From Azophilus sp965215035 (GTDB lineage Bacteria; Pseudomonadota; Gammaproteobacteria; Pseudomonadales; Azotimanducaceae): 64,000 nucleotides of DNA. The notes below the pieces were generated by a model. The model did no database searches, was not told the origin of the DNA, and was given only the letters and a program-made list of their open reading frames with translations. Location: positions 1,488,001-1,552,000 of the forward strand of contig OZ244040.1 of NCBI GenBank assembly GCA_965215035.1, written 5' to 3'. Positions 9,401 to 18,312 of the stretch are shown here, one piece after another. The translations under genes and the position numbers were made by a program. How positions within the stretch are numbered: position 1 is the first letter of the stretch; the number at the start of each line of letters is the position of its first letter.

Positions 9401-9881
9401 GGAATTCTGGGAGCTGGACGGCGACGGCAGAGCCGCCGTGCGTTTCCAACTCGAGTGGCGGGCGCGTCCAAGCGAGGAACTGCTGGCGGAGAACATCGTG
9501 CAGATCGACATCGAGGGTGCCGAGGCCGACGAGGCCGGCGTTTATACTTGGCGCTACGGCGGGCCTTTGCTGATCCGCATGCGGATGGCCAAAAACTCCA
9601 GTTACCGCTTTGCCAAGTCCGTGCACATCGACTCCGAGGAATGGACCCTGACCGATGGCGGCAACGGTGCCCTGTTGCGGGTCTTATCGGACCTTTCCGG
9701 CGGTGCCCTGTCATTCCAGACCCTGGCCGTGGACGAAGCCGGCCTGCGCCAGCCCCTGCGCATCACCGCCCGCATCAGCCACGCCGACGGACGGCCCATG
9801 ACCCTGCCCTCGTTCATAAAAAATGCACCGCCCCTGCCGCCGCGGGCGAATGGGGCGAATTCAGCTACGGCGGCTAACTGA
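6426..9881 (+). CDS. tssM: T6SS inner-membrane protein TssM (IcmF/VasK)
   Basis: TssM spans the inner membrane and periplasm and joins TssL to TssJ. The 1151-residue protein has two N-terminal transmembrane segments (about 22-57), a cytoplasmic domain, a third helix near residue 318-340 (GLAVLVAGVALAILVGVVV), a large periplasmic IcmF-related domain and a C-terminal beta domain. In many TssM proteins the cytoplasmic domain has a Walker A motif; here the equivalent strand reads IVLIAGKGSSEL (114-125), lacking the GKT/S, so nucleotide binding is probably lost. This also occurs in other T6SSs. tssA begins 11 bp after the stop. Confidence 0.85.
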   Translation: MSAFFSRIGEFFMQLMAGGTLEIILLIVLIIVALILFLVALWLLWKLLLLLGKGLAWLFKRGRETAQGRAAARREAQLGEPPLVATGWGSSSRIGLRRAFMEARRVTGPDTLRIVLIAGKGSSELCRSLDLTPPAMGAIRLAAGGDTLLIDASAADSRKLRRLVRVLPWRRPIDALAVLVDADGIPGEALTRAASFARSAGMRVALHFVLPSAGKVAAWRIIDANNQDGDAICRQLAADAVRTWLTGGSREGLREFALAQSRDLPSSLDRALAAAPSPTVDVASLSFSGLGLRGAVAQTLERTRPAAAPGALATAGLAVLVAGVALAILVGVVVSDRTDSLRAAVSTASREAASPWTADGIDAVPSGARMRRVAGLSARLAEMSEFSLLMPLASLVPNYHAPQRLGAAFLDGYVLRPLAAALERESQRRLRTRDDPNSWMQDARLVGEWLAAWEGLADDPREVDIRALLADAFGGDSTAWPEGIDLAMIEAGVAPPPSDEGGLDVAALTDFARANFVLTMQRWATKVYTNGPVATAARRASDRSANWRAQHQALTELRAALQDPSQQWLTAAEDRPDHSYELRILGRAVALSLIGQVTALEAKAAISRIRIDAREMSEYFVLPEIGPLLVRAGGGGGNGPSLSLTPEATAWLLFLDKIANSGFAPQSLGAVVVPPVGTVTLDAGAVAEARRRLQVFDQFAANLPTGLPPAVAQDLVRQLASELVVGVTNEVERALRLASSLGVATERAERRAAAAPALADLQEVEAWLRQRAALAEADRVLAVRARVAEGVLAAASGVLVEEDPLGAHLDTSADRKALARRFERGISRFIRVYQQLAEPFVEAASQGRGWVAADWRIMREDIAGYDRGDADSALTALEGSVGNYAEDPVAACDAPRPLLGRGDYLASALTRFRDQLGQECDKRALAEAQVIYERLKSYYETHVAWSWPYSNDDEGPEIAATTLSDFLRHLQPAAEALPLIDEPLAATFAETLEFWELDGDGRAAVRFQLEWRARPSEELLAENIVQIDIEGAEADEAGVYTWRYGGPLLIRMRMAKNSSYRFAKSVHIDSEEWTLTDGGNGALLRVLSDLSGGALSFQTLAVDEAGLRQPLRITARISHADGRPMTLPSFIKNAPPLPPRANGANSATAAN

Positions 9882-9892
9882 CGGAGGAGACC

Positions 9893-10771
9893 GTGGACGT
9901 ACTTGGCGAAGCAGTGCCCACGCCGATTTCCGAGGCGGACCCCTGCGGCCCCGACCTCAGGTGGGACCCGGCCTTCATGAGCCTGCTGCAGGAATTCGAG
10001 AACAGTCTGGCCTTGGGCAGCGACGCGGTGGTCGACGGCAAGGTTGCCGAGGCGAGGCACACATTTGACGACTTCTTCGAAGAGATTCGCAAGCTCTGCA
10101 CCAGAACCAAGGATCTGCGCATATTGGCCGTTTATGTGGAGGCAAGTTGGAGAGCCGGCGGCTTGCCGGGCTTCGCCAAGGCCCTGACGGCCCTGGTCGC
10201 GGCAGTGGAGGCCTGGCCTGATCCCGATCAGGGCATTCACCCCCGCGCTGACGAGGAAGATGGCGATCTCAGCGAACGGGGGGCCAGCCTGGGTAAGATG
10301 ATCAACCGGTTGCCGACCCTGGCGGCGACCGTCGGCTGGGGAGAACAGTCGACCAGCGTAACGGAACGGCTGGAAGTGGCGACGGCTTTGCGGGAACTGT
10401 TCGAGAACCTGGGGCCCCGTCTTGCCCCTGCCTTCGGAGACGAACTGCCAACGATGGGGGAGGCCTGGGGTGCCATCCGCAAGCTGCTTGGCCAACAATC
10501 CTCGGTCACCGGCGAAAGCGAAGCCGAGGACGATGTCGGGGCCGGGGTCGGCCCGGCACCCCCTCAACCGACGGACGCTTGGGATACGGTGGAACGCGCC
10601 ATGGAACTGATGGCCGCCCAGAACCGCCATTCGCCAGCCGTCCCCCTACTGCAGTTGCTGGCAAGTTGGCGCTCCCTCGGCATCGTAGAGATCTCCGAGG
10701 CCATGCGCATGTCAGGCGTCAGCTTGGAGCAACTGCTCGATTCGGTGAAGAAACAGCTCGCGGCGCGCTGA
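9893..10771 (+). CDS. tssA: T6SS protein TssA (ImpA N-terminal family)
   Basis: TssA proteins organise sheath/tube assembly at the baseplate or distal end. The 292-residue product carries the ImpA_N hallmark near its start (ISEADPCGPDLRWDPAF, residues about 11-27) and the second conserved block LRILAVYVEASWRAGGLPG. It ends in a helical segment with AMRMSGVSLEQLLDSVKKQL, suggesting a short TssA class. GTG at 9893 is chosen because GGAGGA lies at 9883-9888. It is the last recognised T6SS gene; hcp, vgrG, tssB, tssC, tssE and tssF are not in the window and may lie to the left. Confidence 0.8.
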   Translation: MDVLGEAVPTPISEADPCGPDLRWDPAFMSLLQEFENSLALGSDAVVDGKVAEARHTFDDFFEEIRKLCTRTKDLRILAVYVEASWRAGGLPGFAKALTALVAAVEAWPDPDQGIHPRADEEDGDLSERGASLGKMINRLPTLAATVGWGEQSTSVTERLEVATALRELFENLGPRLAPAFGDELPTMGEAWGAIRKLLGQQSSVTGESEAEDDVGAGVGPAPPQPTDAWDTVERAMELMAAQNRHSPAVPLLQLLASWRSLGIVEISEAMRMSGVSLEQLLDSVKKQLAAR

Positions 10772-10779
10772 CAAAGTCA

Positions 10780-11802
<1,023 letters not shown>

Positions 11803-11890
11803 GAATTCGTGTTCGGCCCGTGCTAGCAATGTCGTGGTTCGAACCGCCCGCTCTATTGCCAGCCAAGTCTCCGACTTGATCAGAGGTTCC

Positions 11891-13264
11891 CTAGCTACCA
11901 GCAACACCGTAGTGACTGGCGGTGACATCCAGGGCGACAGCGAGCCGGTCGATTAGGTCGTCTATTTCTGCCCGGTTGATAATGAGCGGCGGTGCGCTGA
12001 TGATGGCATCGCCGACCTGCCGGACCATAAGGCCGTTCTCGATGGCCGCGTTGCGGCAGAAGATGGCGGCCCGGCTGTCTCGGTCGAGACGCTCTTTAGC
12101 CGGCTTGTTGCGGACGAGTTCCAGGGCACCGAGCATACCCTTGGCGCGCGCCTCGCCGACTATGGGGTGCTCCGCCAAGGAGTGCCAGCGGCTCGCCCAG
12201 TAGTTGGCGGTGTCGCCCCGCACCTGCTCGACGATGCCGGTTTCTTCGTAGATGCCAAGGGTAGCGAGGCCAGCCGCGCACGCCGCCGGGTGGCCAGACC
12301 AGGTAAACCCGTGGGCGAACTCACCGCCGCCGGTGGTGACCACAGCCGCTAGGCGGTCGCCAACGGCGACGCCACCTAAGGGCTGATAGCCATTGGTAAC
12401 GGCCTTTGCGAAGGTGATGAGGTCGGGCTCGTAACCATAGGTTTGGCAGCCGAACCAGTTGCCGACTCTGCCGAACCCGCAGATCACCTCGTCACTAATC
12501 AGCAGCACATCGCGCTGTCGGCAGATGCGCGCGACCTCGGGCCAGTAGCTTTCCGGAGGAATAATGACACCGCCCGCGCCCTGAATCGGCTCGGCGATAA
12601 AGGCGGCGACGTTATCGGCACCCAGCTCGTCAATCTTGGTGGCCAGCGACTTGGCGGCCGTCCGCCCGAATGCCTCGGCGTCCTGATCGCCGGCCTCCTC
12701 GAACGCATACGGCTGCTGCACGTGATGCACGTAGGGTAGGCGGCTGAACTGTTTGTGCATATTGCCCATGCCGCCCAGGCTGGCGGCGGCGATGGTGCTG
12801 CCGTGATAGCCGTTGCGGCGAGCGATGATGAGCTTCTTGCGCGGTTTGCCGATCAGGTCGAAGTAACGGTGCGCCAGCCGGATGTTGGTGTCGTTGGCCT
12901 CGGAACCCGAATTGGTGAAGAAGACATGGTTGAATCCCGATGGCAGCACCCTGCGCAATGCGGCGGTCATGGCCACGGTGGTATCTGTGGTGCAGTTGAA
13001 AAAACTGTTGTAGTAGGGAAGCCTGGCCAACTGTTCGGCCACCGCCGCTGCGATTTTCGGCTGGCTGTAACCCAGGTTGACGCACCATAGGCCGGACATC
13101 CCATCGAGCAGCTCGTGGCCGCTGCTGTCGGTTAGGTAGATGTGCTCGGCGCGAACCAGTGTTCTGCCGCCGTCCCTCTTATAGGCTGCGAAGTCTGTGA
13201 ATGGGTGCAGTAGCGAGTCGCGGTCGATGGCGTCGAGTTGCGCCGGCGACAGGGTGGCAACCAT
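11891..13264 (-). CDS. Class III (omega-) aminotransferase, putrescine/GABA type
   Basis: PLP-dependent aminotransferase of fold type I, about 457 residues. Diagnostic elements: LLDGMSGLWCVNLGYSQ, TNSGSEANDTNIRLA (PLP phosphate), RRNGYHGST, LLISDEVICGFGR (Asp binding the pyridine N), and TFAKAVTNGYQPLG with the Schiff-base Lys. The start LSPAQLDAIDRDSLLHPFTDF is typical of the SpuC-like putrescine/beta-alanine:pyruvate group. ATG 13264 is used, but the frame continues upstream in phase with a decayed DUF1640-like gene, so ATG 13285 or a fusion is possible. It is divergent from a gamma-glutamylputrescine-synthetase-like gene, which supports amine/polyamine catabolism. The substrate is not fixed by sequence. 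Confidence 0.82.
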   Translation of the reverse strand: MVATLSPAQLDAIDRDSLLHPFTDFAAYKRDGGRTLVRAEHIYLTDSSGHELLDGMSGLWCVNLGYSQPKIAAAVAEQLARLPYYNSFFNCTTDTTVAMTAALRRVLPSGFNHVFFTNSGSEANDTNIRLAHRYFDLIGKPRKKLIIARRNGYHGSTIAAASLGGMGNMHKQFSRLPYVHHVQQPYAFEEAGDQDAEAFGRTAAKSLATKIDELGADNVAAFIAEPIQGAGGVIIPPESYWPEVARICRQRDVLLISDEVICGFGRVGNWFGCQTYGYEPDLITFAKAVTNGYQPLGGVAVGDRLAAVVTTGGGEFAHGFTWSGHPAACAAGLATLGIYEETGIVEQVRGDTANYWASRWHSLAEHPIVGEARAKGMLGALELVRNKPAKERLDRDSRAAIFCRNAAIENGLMVRQVGDAIISAPPLIINRAEIDDLIDRLAVALDVTASHYGVAGS

Positions 13265-13467
13265 GACGCCGCTTTGGGCGATCATGGCACCGAAGATCCA
13301 CTTCGATAACTCGGGCTCGACAGCCTCGATGTCCGCTCTGGCCGCCAGGCTGCCATCCAGCGGGGCGACCTGTTCCCTTGCGAGCGCATGGCCTGCTGTT
13401 CGGTGCAACCATGCGCGGTGAGGTTCTCCACGAACTGATGGGTGTCGAATGCGGTCGCCTCGGCCAT
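13265..13467 (-). pseudogene. Frameshifted DUF1640-like coiled-coil gene remnant
   Basis: From ATG 13467 one frame reads MAEATAFDTHQFVENLTAHG, then CTEQQA, a typical start of DUF1640/CCDC90-like small coiled-coil proteins. Near 13388 the similarity switches frame to ALAREQVAPLDGSLAARADI, then KWIFGAMIAQSGVMVATL, the usual continuation and C-terminal membrane helix of the same family. A single indel at about 13387-13392 would join the halves. The C-terminal half is in frame with the aminotransferase and runs straight into it. Family recognition is from memory of the pattern. Confidence 0.6.
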
Positions 13468-13517
13468 GGGGGCATCCTATCCGAATCCGCGCGCAACCGG
13501 AACCGGTTCGGGCTTCG

Positions 13518-13604
13518 GGTAGTGGCCCGGTTTGAATTTGTGGATTATGGCAAGGCCGTCCCACATGGAGTTGACGCGGCCGGAATTCAAACTGAGTCGC
13601 TACC
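13518..13604. repeat. Small inverted-repeat element (family 3), copy 1
   Basis: The left end GGTAGTG-N5-GTTTGAATTTGTGG (13518-13543) is mirrored by GAATTCAAAC-N5-CGCTACC (13583-13604), giving an 87-bp element with inverted ends in the divergent promoter region between the aminotransferase and the glutamine synthetase. The same left end with the same 5-bp gap recurs at 24075-24100. Confidence 0.6.
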
Positions 13605-13635
13605 GGGCTTCGGCACCCCGCCGCCGGCGCATTGG

Positions 13636-14976
13636 ATGAACGCCTTTGGCGTCTGTATTGGTTACAATCGGCGCATGCGGGATCTGGAACTACTGGTCTG
13701 TGATATCAACGGTGTGCCCCGGGGCAAGAGCGTCAACGGCACCTCATTCGGTGCGGACAGCCGGGCGCAACTGCCTCTCGCCGTTTTTTTCCAGTGCATT
13801 ACCGGCGACTACGCCGACGAGGCGCTGGAAACCTACTGCCCGAATGACGAAGACCTGTTGCTGCGGCCCGACTGGGCCACTTGCGGGGAAATACCGTGGA
13901 AGACGGGAGATAGTCGGCAAGTTGTCTGCGAGACGCTCGACAAGACGGGCGAACCCGTTCCCTTCGACCCACGCAACGTCCTGAAGCGGATAATTGGGCG
14001 CTACGCCGCAAAGGGTTTGACGCCGGTGGTGGCACCGGAGTTGGAATTCTACCTGCTTAAGCCACCCAAGCGCGCCGACATGGTGCTTGTGCCCGCGTCG
14101 GGCGTCGACGAACGGGCGGAGTTTGGCGGCGAAGCCTACAGTAGCGACGCGCTTGACAAGTACGCGCCCGTGCTCGATGAGGTGCGGGCAATGAGCGCGC
14201 GCATCGACATCCCCCTGCAGGCCATGGTGCATGAATTGGGCCCCGGGCAAGTCGAACTGAATATCGCCCACGATCACGCCCTGATCCAGGCTGACCGGCT
14301 CTTTCTGCTGAAGCGCCTAGTCAAGGCCTGCGCTCTGCGACGCGGCCATCTGGCGAGCTTCATGGCGAAGCCCATCATGGAACTGCCGGGCAGCGGCCTG
14401 CACCTGCATGTGAGCCTGGTGGATGAACAGGGTGTTAACCTGTTCGCGCTTAAGGATGGCAAGGCATCGGCGGCGCTACGCCAGTTCATTGGCGGCCTGC
14501 AGACCTACCTGCCACCCGCATTCGCGTTGATCGCGCCCCATGTGAACAGCTACCGGCGTTTTGTCTCCGGTTCTTCGGCACCTATCAACCTGAGCTGGGG
14601 CTACGATAATCGCACGACGGGGTTTCGGGTGCCCTATGCGGAGGACGATAGCCAAGGCCGCGTGGAAAGCCGGGTGGCCGGTGCGGATGCGAATCCGTAC
14701 CTGTTTGTCGCCGCGACCCTGGCCTGTGGCCTGCTTGGGCTCGCAGAGGAAATCGAGCCGAGTCAACCGTTCTCGGGCGATGCCTATGATGTACCGGCGG
14801 ATCTGCCGGAGAATCTCCACGATGCGCTGCGTACGCTGGCCGCGCACAACAAACTCGCACAACTTCTTTCCCGCCGGTTCATCGATGGATTCGTCTCGGT
14901 CAAGCGTCGGGAGTTGCGTCACCTCGGTAGACAGGTCACGCCCTGGGAGGTTGGGTTTCTGGGCAGCCTGCTCTGA
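13636..14976 (+). CDS. Glutamine synthetase family, gamma-glutamylamide (PuuA-like) synthetase
   Basis: About 446 residues with the GS beta-grasp start (LELLVCDINGVPRGKS) and catalytic domain motifs: APELEFYLL with metal-binding Glu, VHELGPGQVELNI, GSGLHLHVSLVD, and FVSGSSAPINLSWGYDNRTT followed by VESRVAGADANPYL. The sequence is of the GlnA4/PuuA type that ligates glutamate to amines such as putrescine, rather than assimilatory GlnA, because it lacks the adenylylation Tyr region. Starts at 13636 or 13675 (MRDLELL) are both possible; neither has a clear ribosome site. The divergent aminotransferase is a plausible pathway partner. The stop overlaps the next start (TGATG). Confidence 0.8.
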   Translation: MNAFGVCIGYNRRMRDLELLVCDINGVPRGKSVNGTSFGADSRAQLPLAVFFQCITGDYADEALETYCPNDEDLLLRPDWATCGEIPWKTGDSRQVVCETLDKTGEPVPFDPRNVLKRIIGRYAAKGLTPVVAPELEFYLLKPPKRADMVLVPASGVDERAEFGGEAYSSDALDKYAPVLDEVRAMSARIDIPLQAMVHELGPGQVELNIAHDHALIQADRLFLLKRLVKACALRRGHLASFMAKPIMELPGSGLHLHVSLVDEQGVNLFALKDGKASAALRQFIGGLQTYLPPAFALIAPHVNSYRRFVSGSSAPINLSWGYDNRTTGFRVPYAEDDSQGRVESRVAGADANPYLFVAATLACGLLGLAEEIEPSQPFSGDAYDVPADLPENLHDALRTLAAHNKLAQLLSRRFIDGFVSVKRRELRHLGRQVTPWEVGFLGSLL

Positions 14977-15686
14977 TGGAAACCCGCGCTGGAGACTTGA
15001 CGCTACGGCGTCGTTACAAGCGGCCCTTCGACTTGGCGCTGCTGACGGTGGCAGCGGTATTGCTCGCGCCACTATGGCTGTTGCTGTGGGCTTGCGTGGC
15101 ATTGGCCATCCGCGTCGAGGACGGTGGTCCGGTTTACCATGTGCAGCGCCGCCTTGGACGGCTCGGCCGGGCGTTTGGCCTAATCAAGTTCCGCACCATG
15201 CGCATGGATGCGGAGCGGCTGACGGGGCCCGTGTTGGCGTCGCAACAGGATTCCCGGGTGACTCGGGTGGGGGCGGTGCTGCGCCGTTTCCATATCGACG
15301 AGTTACCCCAGGTGGTAAATGTTTTTCGAGGCGAGATGAGTCTTGTGGGCCCGCGCCCGGAACGCCCGGAGATTGCCGAACAGATCGCGCACCGTCTACC
15401 GGAGTTCGCGGAGCGCCTGCGGGTGCGACCCGGTATCGCCGGGCTGGCGCAACTGCGGGGCGGCTACCACTCAGAACCGCGGCATAAGCTGCGCTACGAC
15501 CGGCTCTACATCAAGGGTATGAGCCCCTTGCTGGATATGCGGCTGCTTTGGCTCTGCCTAGCCAAAGCATTCGCATCGTCCCATAGGCGAGTGTCGCCGC
15601 GTTTCCTAGGCAAGCAGGACGACAGCGGCGAGTTTTCCCGGCAAGAGCCCGGGCAGGCCGACCCGGGTCCTCAGGCACCGGGTTAG
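14976..15686 (+). CDS. Polyprenyl-phosphate sugar-1-phosphate transferase (WcaJ/RfbP-type)
   Basis: A 236-residue bacterial sugar transferase that would load the first sugar phosphate onto undecaprenyl phosphate in the inner membrane to start polysaccharide synthesis. Seen: KRPFDLALLTVAAVLLAPLW (membrane helix), GGPVYHVQRRLGRLGR, FGLIKFRTMRMDAE, RRFHIDELPQ, and GEMSLVGPRPERPE, the diagnostic catalytic blocks. It is the short form, lacking the N-terminal multi-helix region. The C-terminal 30 residues are polar and low complexity. It overlaps the preceding gene and converges on galE, with a flippase gene nearby. Confidence 0.85.
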   Translation: METRAGDLTLRRRYKRPFDLALLTVAAVLLAPLWLLLWACVALAIRVEDGGPVYHVQRRLGRLGRAFGLIKFRTMRMDAERLTGPVLASQQDSRVTRVGAVLRRFHIDELPQVVNVFRGEMSLVGPRPERPEIAEQIAHRLPEFAERLRVRPGIAGLAQLRGGYHSEPRHKLRYDRLYIKGMSPLLDMRLLWLCLAKAFASSHRRVSPRFLGKQDDSGEFSRQEPGQADPGPQAPG

Positions 15687-15755
15687 TGTCTCGTCACGCA
15701 TCAAGTCTCGGATGGGGGCGTTTCAGTTTTGACGCCGGCGTCGTGCATGGAGGAT

Positions 15756-16754
15756 TCAGCGTTGTTGTGCGAGCTGCCAGCGCCAGAGGTCGGCACAGAT
15801 ATGGTCGAGATCCCGGGTGGCCGTCCAGCCGAGTTCATCCCGGGCGCGGCTCGGGTCGGCGCGGGAAATGGCCACGTCACCGGGGCGTGGTGCAACGATG
15901 CGGTAGGGGATGGGACGGCCGCAGGCGCGTTCAAAGGCGTGCAGCACATCCATTACGCTGGCGCCGTTCGCGGTGCCGAGGTTGTGCGTAGCCAAACCAG
16001 GCCTTCGATCAAGATAGTCCAAGGCCTTGAGATGTGCACCGGCAACATCGACGACATGCAGGTAGTCGCGCACGCAGGTTCCGTCCGGGGTGGGGTAGTC
16101 GCTGCCGAAAACATCGACCTGGCTGCCTAGGCCAAAGGCGATCTGGCTGATGCGGGGCAACAGGTTTGCCGGGACATCCGGGGGGTCTTCGCCAAGGTCG
16201 CTGGCGGGGTGGGTGCCGCCCACGTTGAAATACCGCAGGATAGAGATTCGCCAGCTCGGGTCGGCTGCGTACAGGTCGCCTAGCAGGTGCTCCGCGATCA
16301 GCTTTGTGCGCCCGTAGGGACTAGCCGGTGTGGTGGGGGCATCCTCTGTGAGAGGTGACGAACCGTCGCCGTAGACGGCCGCCGATGAGCTGAAAACCAG
16401 GGTCTTGACGCCGTGCGCCGACATCCGTTCCGCGAGACGGGCCGTGCCCTCGACATTGTTGGCGTAATAGCGTAGCGGGTCGCGGGCAGACTCGGCGACC
16501 GACTTCAAGGCCGCGACATGCATAACGGCCGCAAAGTTGCCCTCTTTGAACAGGCCGTCGAGGAGGTCGCCATCGCGGATATCCCCTTCGATAAACGGCA
16601 GGTCGCTCCCGGTCACGCGGCGCAGTGCCGACAGCGTGCGCCGCGACGAGTTGCATAGATTGTCCAGCAGCACCGCCTCGTGCCCGGCATCCAACAACTC
16701 GACGGCGATGTGACTGCCGATGTAACCGGTGCCGCCGGTGATCAGGATTTTCAC
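15756..16754 (-). CDS. galE: UDP-glucose 4-epimerase
   Basis: An extended SDR of 332 residues that interconverts UDP-glucose and UDP-galactose. The N-terminal ILITGGTGYIGSHIAVELL is the NAD-binding Rossmann motif; FSSSAAVYG and SPYGRTKLIAEH supply the catalytic Ser/Thr region and the YxxxK pair; RYFNVGGTHP and GTCVRDYLHVVDVAGAH are strongly GalE-like. Its place between a priming transferase and a flippase suggests it feeds sugar nucleotides to a surface polysaccharide. ATG 16754 starts directly at the Rossmann strand. Confidence 0.9.
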   Translation of the reverse strand: MKILITGGTGYIGSHIAVELLDAGHEAVLLDNLCNSSRRTLSALRRVTGSDLPFIEGDIRDGDLLDGLFKEGNFAAVMHVAALKSVAESARDPLRYYANNVEGTARLAERMSAHGVKTLVFSSSAAVYGDGSSPLTEDAPTTPASPYGRTKLIAEHLLGDLYAADPSWRISILRYFNVGGTHPASDLGEDPPDVPANLLPRISQIAFGLGSQVDVFGSDYPTPDGTCVRDYLHVVDVAGAHLKALDYLDRRPGLATHNLGTANGASVMDVLHAFERACGRPIPYRIVAPRPGDVAISRADPSRARDELGWTATRDLDHICADLWRWQLAQQR

Positions 16755-16906
16755 GGGGTGCCGACCCCCTGCCGCGACCAGCGAACAATCCGGTCACGGT
16801 ATCGTGCATTCCCATAGAAAAACGCTTCTTCAGACAAGGCTATTCTCCCGGTTGGCTGATGGTCTCGGCAGGCCCGCTGCGCCGTGCGCAGTTTCGGGCG
16901 CGGCCC

Positions 16907-18202
16907 CTACGGAGTCAAGCCGGGCGGCCGCGGGGCGCGGCCCACGATCAGCACCAGGGCGAGCCACAGGGACATGGCACCGGCAACGACTGCCATGCCG
17001 ACGCCGTCGATGCCGAATTGCGCCTGCAAGTAGAAGTAGCCCAAGACGAAAATAGCCGTACTCAGGCTACGGCCGGCCAGTATCCTGTCGGCGCGGCCCA
17101 TCGCATAGCCCGCGGGCGTGAGTGGTGCCCCCCCTAGGTCGAAAGCGGCACCCAGGATCAGCCAGGCGAGCAGCACCTTGGCGACGGTAAACTCCGGCCC
17201 GAACAACGCGCCGAGTAGCCAGCCGCCGAAAACTAGGGACAGCAACGTCAGGCACAGCCCAACAACACCGGCGATCAGGCCCACCTTCACCACTAGGCGG
17301 CGAAACTTGCGGTAATCGTCGGCCCACAACCGCGTTAGGTCTGGAAAGACCGCTTGGCTCAGCAAGGCGGCGGGCCTTGTGACCACGGTGGAGCAATCCC
17401 GGGCCGCCCGGAAGAGCCCGGCGCTTTCGGGCCCCAGCGATGCGCCCACCATCAGCGTGGCGAAACGGTTCGGTACCATTTCCAGCATGGACTGAAGGTA
17501 GGTGACGAATAAAAAGCGCTGCATGCCAGGAAACGAGGCAAAGGCGCCGCGGCCCATCCAGGAGAGGACCAGCCCCGACTCGGCGTATTTGCGGCGTCCT
17601 CGCCAGGCTAGGAACAGGTATTCGGCTGCCAGCGATACACCCCAGATGGCCAGAAATGCCTCTATCCGGGGTGCGGTCAGGCTTGCCGCCAGGGCCCCGA
17701 CACAGCGTATGGCCGGGCCAACCGTCATCTGTTGGGCGAGCACGTCGAACCGGTTGGTCAATTGCAGATAACCCGAGGCGGTACCGATACCCGATAGGAT
17801 CAGTGCTGTGCTGTACAGCGCACAGTAGCCAACCGTCTTGGAATCCCACTCCATGAAGACACCGACCAGGGGTGCGAGCGCCACACCGAGTACCATGCCG
17901 GACAGCGCCGTGAGCCGGTCGACCCGCCTGGTCAGTTCCAGCAGCCCTCGAAGCGATTGCCGGTCGTCTCCTTCGAGCAGCGGTATGCCCCAACGCACGA
18001 TGGCCAGGAAGGGTTTGACGTTCACTAGGCCACGCACGGTCAATACGTAGGCATGAACGAGAACCACGGTGCCGAACTCGGCGAGTTCCAGGGCCCGCGC
18101 CAGCGCCGCTAGGGCACCCACATTGAGCAACGCGGCCATCGCCCGGCCGCTGAACAGCAGGCGGAAGTTAGCGAAGACTCGGCGAGGCATGGCGCCGGCC
18201 AC
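16907..18202 (-). CDS. Polysaccharide flippase-like membrane protein (Wzx/MATE-like)
   Basis: A 431-residue polytopic membrane protein with about 12 hydrophobic segments. The N-terminus FANFRLLFSGRAMAALLNVG and the following helix (ALAALARALELAEFGTVVLV) follow the oligosaccharide flippase pattern ('l...fgp.efG.~~~'), and RFATLMVGASLGPESAGLFR is the mid-protein 'lg...vG.y' region. It would flip lipid-linked glycans across the inner membrane. A start at MPRRVF (18190) is also possible. It lies upstream of galE on the same strand with a 152-bp gap. Confidence 0.78.
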   Translation of the reverse strand: MAGAMPRRVFANFRLLFSGRAMAALLNVGALAALARALELAEFGTVVLVHAYVLTVRGLVNVKPFLAIVRWGIPLLEGDDRQSLRGLLELTRRVDRLTALSGMVLGVALAPLVGVFMEWDSKTVGYCALYSTALILSGIGTASGYLQLTNRFDVLAQQMTVGPAIRCVGALAASLTAPRIEAFLAIWGVSLAAEYLFLAWRGRRKYAESGLVLSWMGRGAFASFPGMQRFLFVTYLQSMLEMVPNRFATLMVGASLGPESAGLFRAARDCSTVVTRPAALLSQAVFPDLTRLWADDYRKFRRLVVKVGLIAGVVGLCLTLLSLVFGGWLLGALFGPEFTVAKVLLAWLILGAAFDLGGAPLTPAGYAMGRADRILAGRSLSTAIFVLGYFYLQAQFGIDGVGMAVVAGAMSLWLALVLIVGRAPRPPGLTP

Positions 18203-18312
18203 AGGGTGGGGTTAGGTGCCCGCCCCGCCGGTTGCGGCGCTTCGGCGGTTCGGCGCCAATCGCCGTGGTTTCGGCAGGCTGCGCGGCGTCTCGAATGGTC
18301 ATCGATGCCCGG

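Noticed and set aside
10579..10779. Upstream extension of the transferase gene into tssA
   Set aside because: The 67 extra residues have no family match and overlap tssA entirely; GTG 10780 fits the domain start.
13378..13635. 86-codon upstream extension of the glutamine synthetase
   Set aside because: It crosses the DUF1640 remnant and a repeat element and shows no GS similarity.
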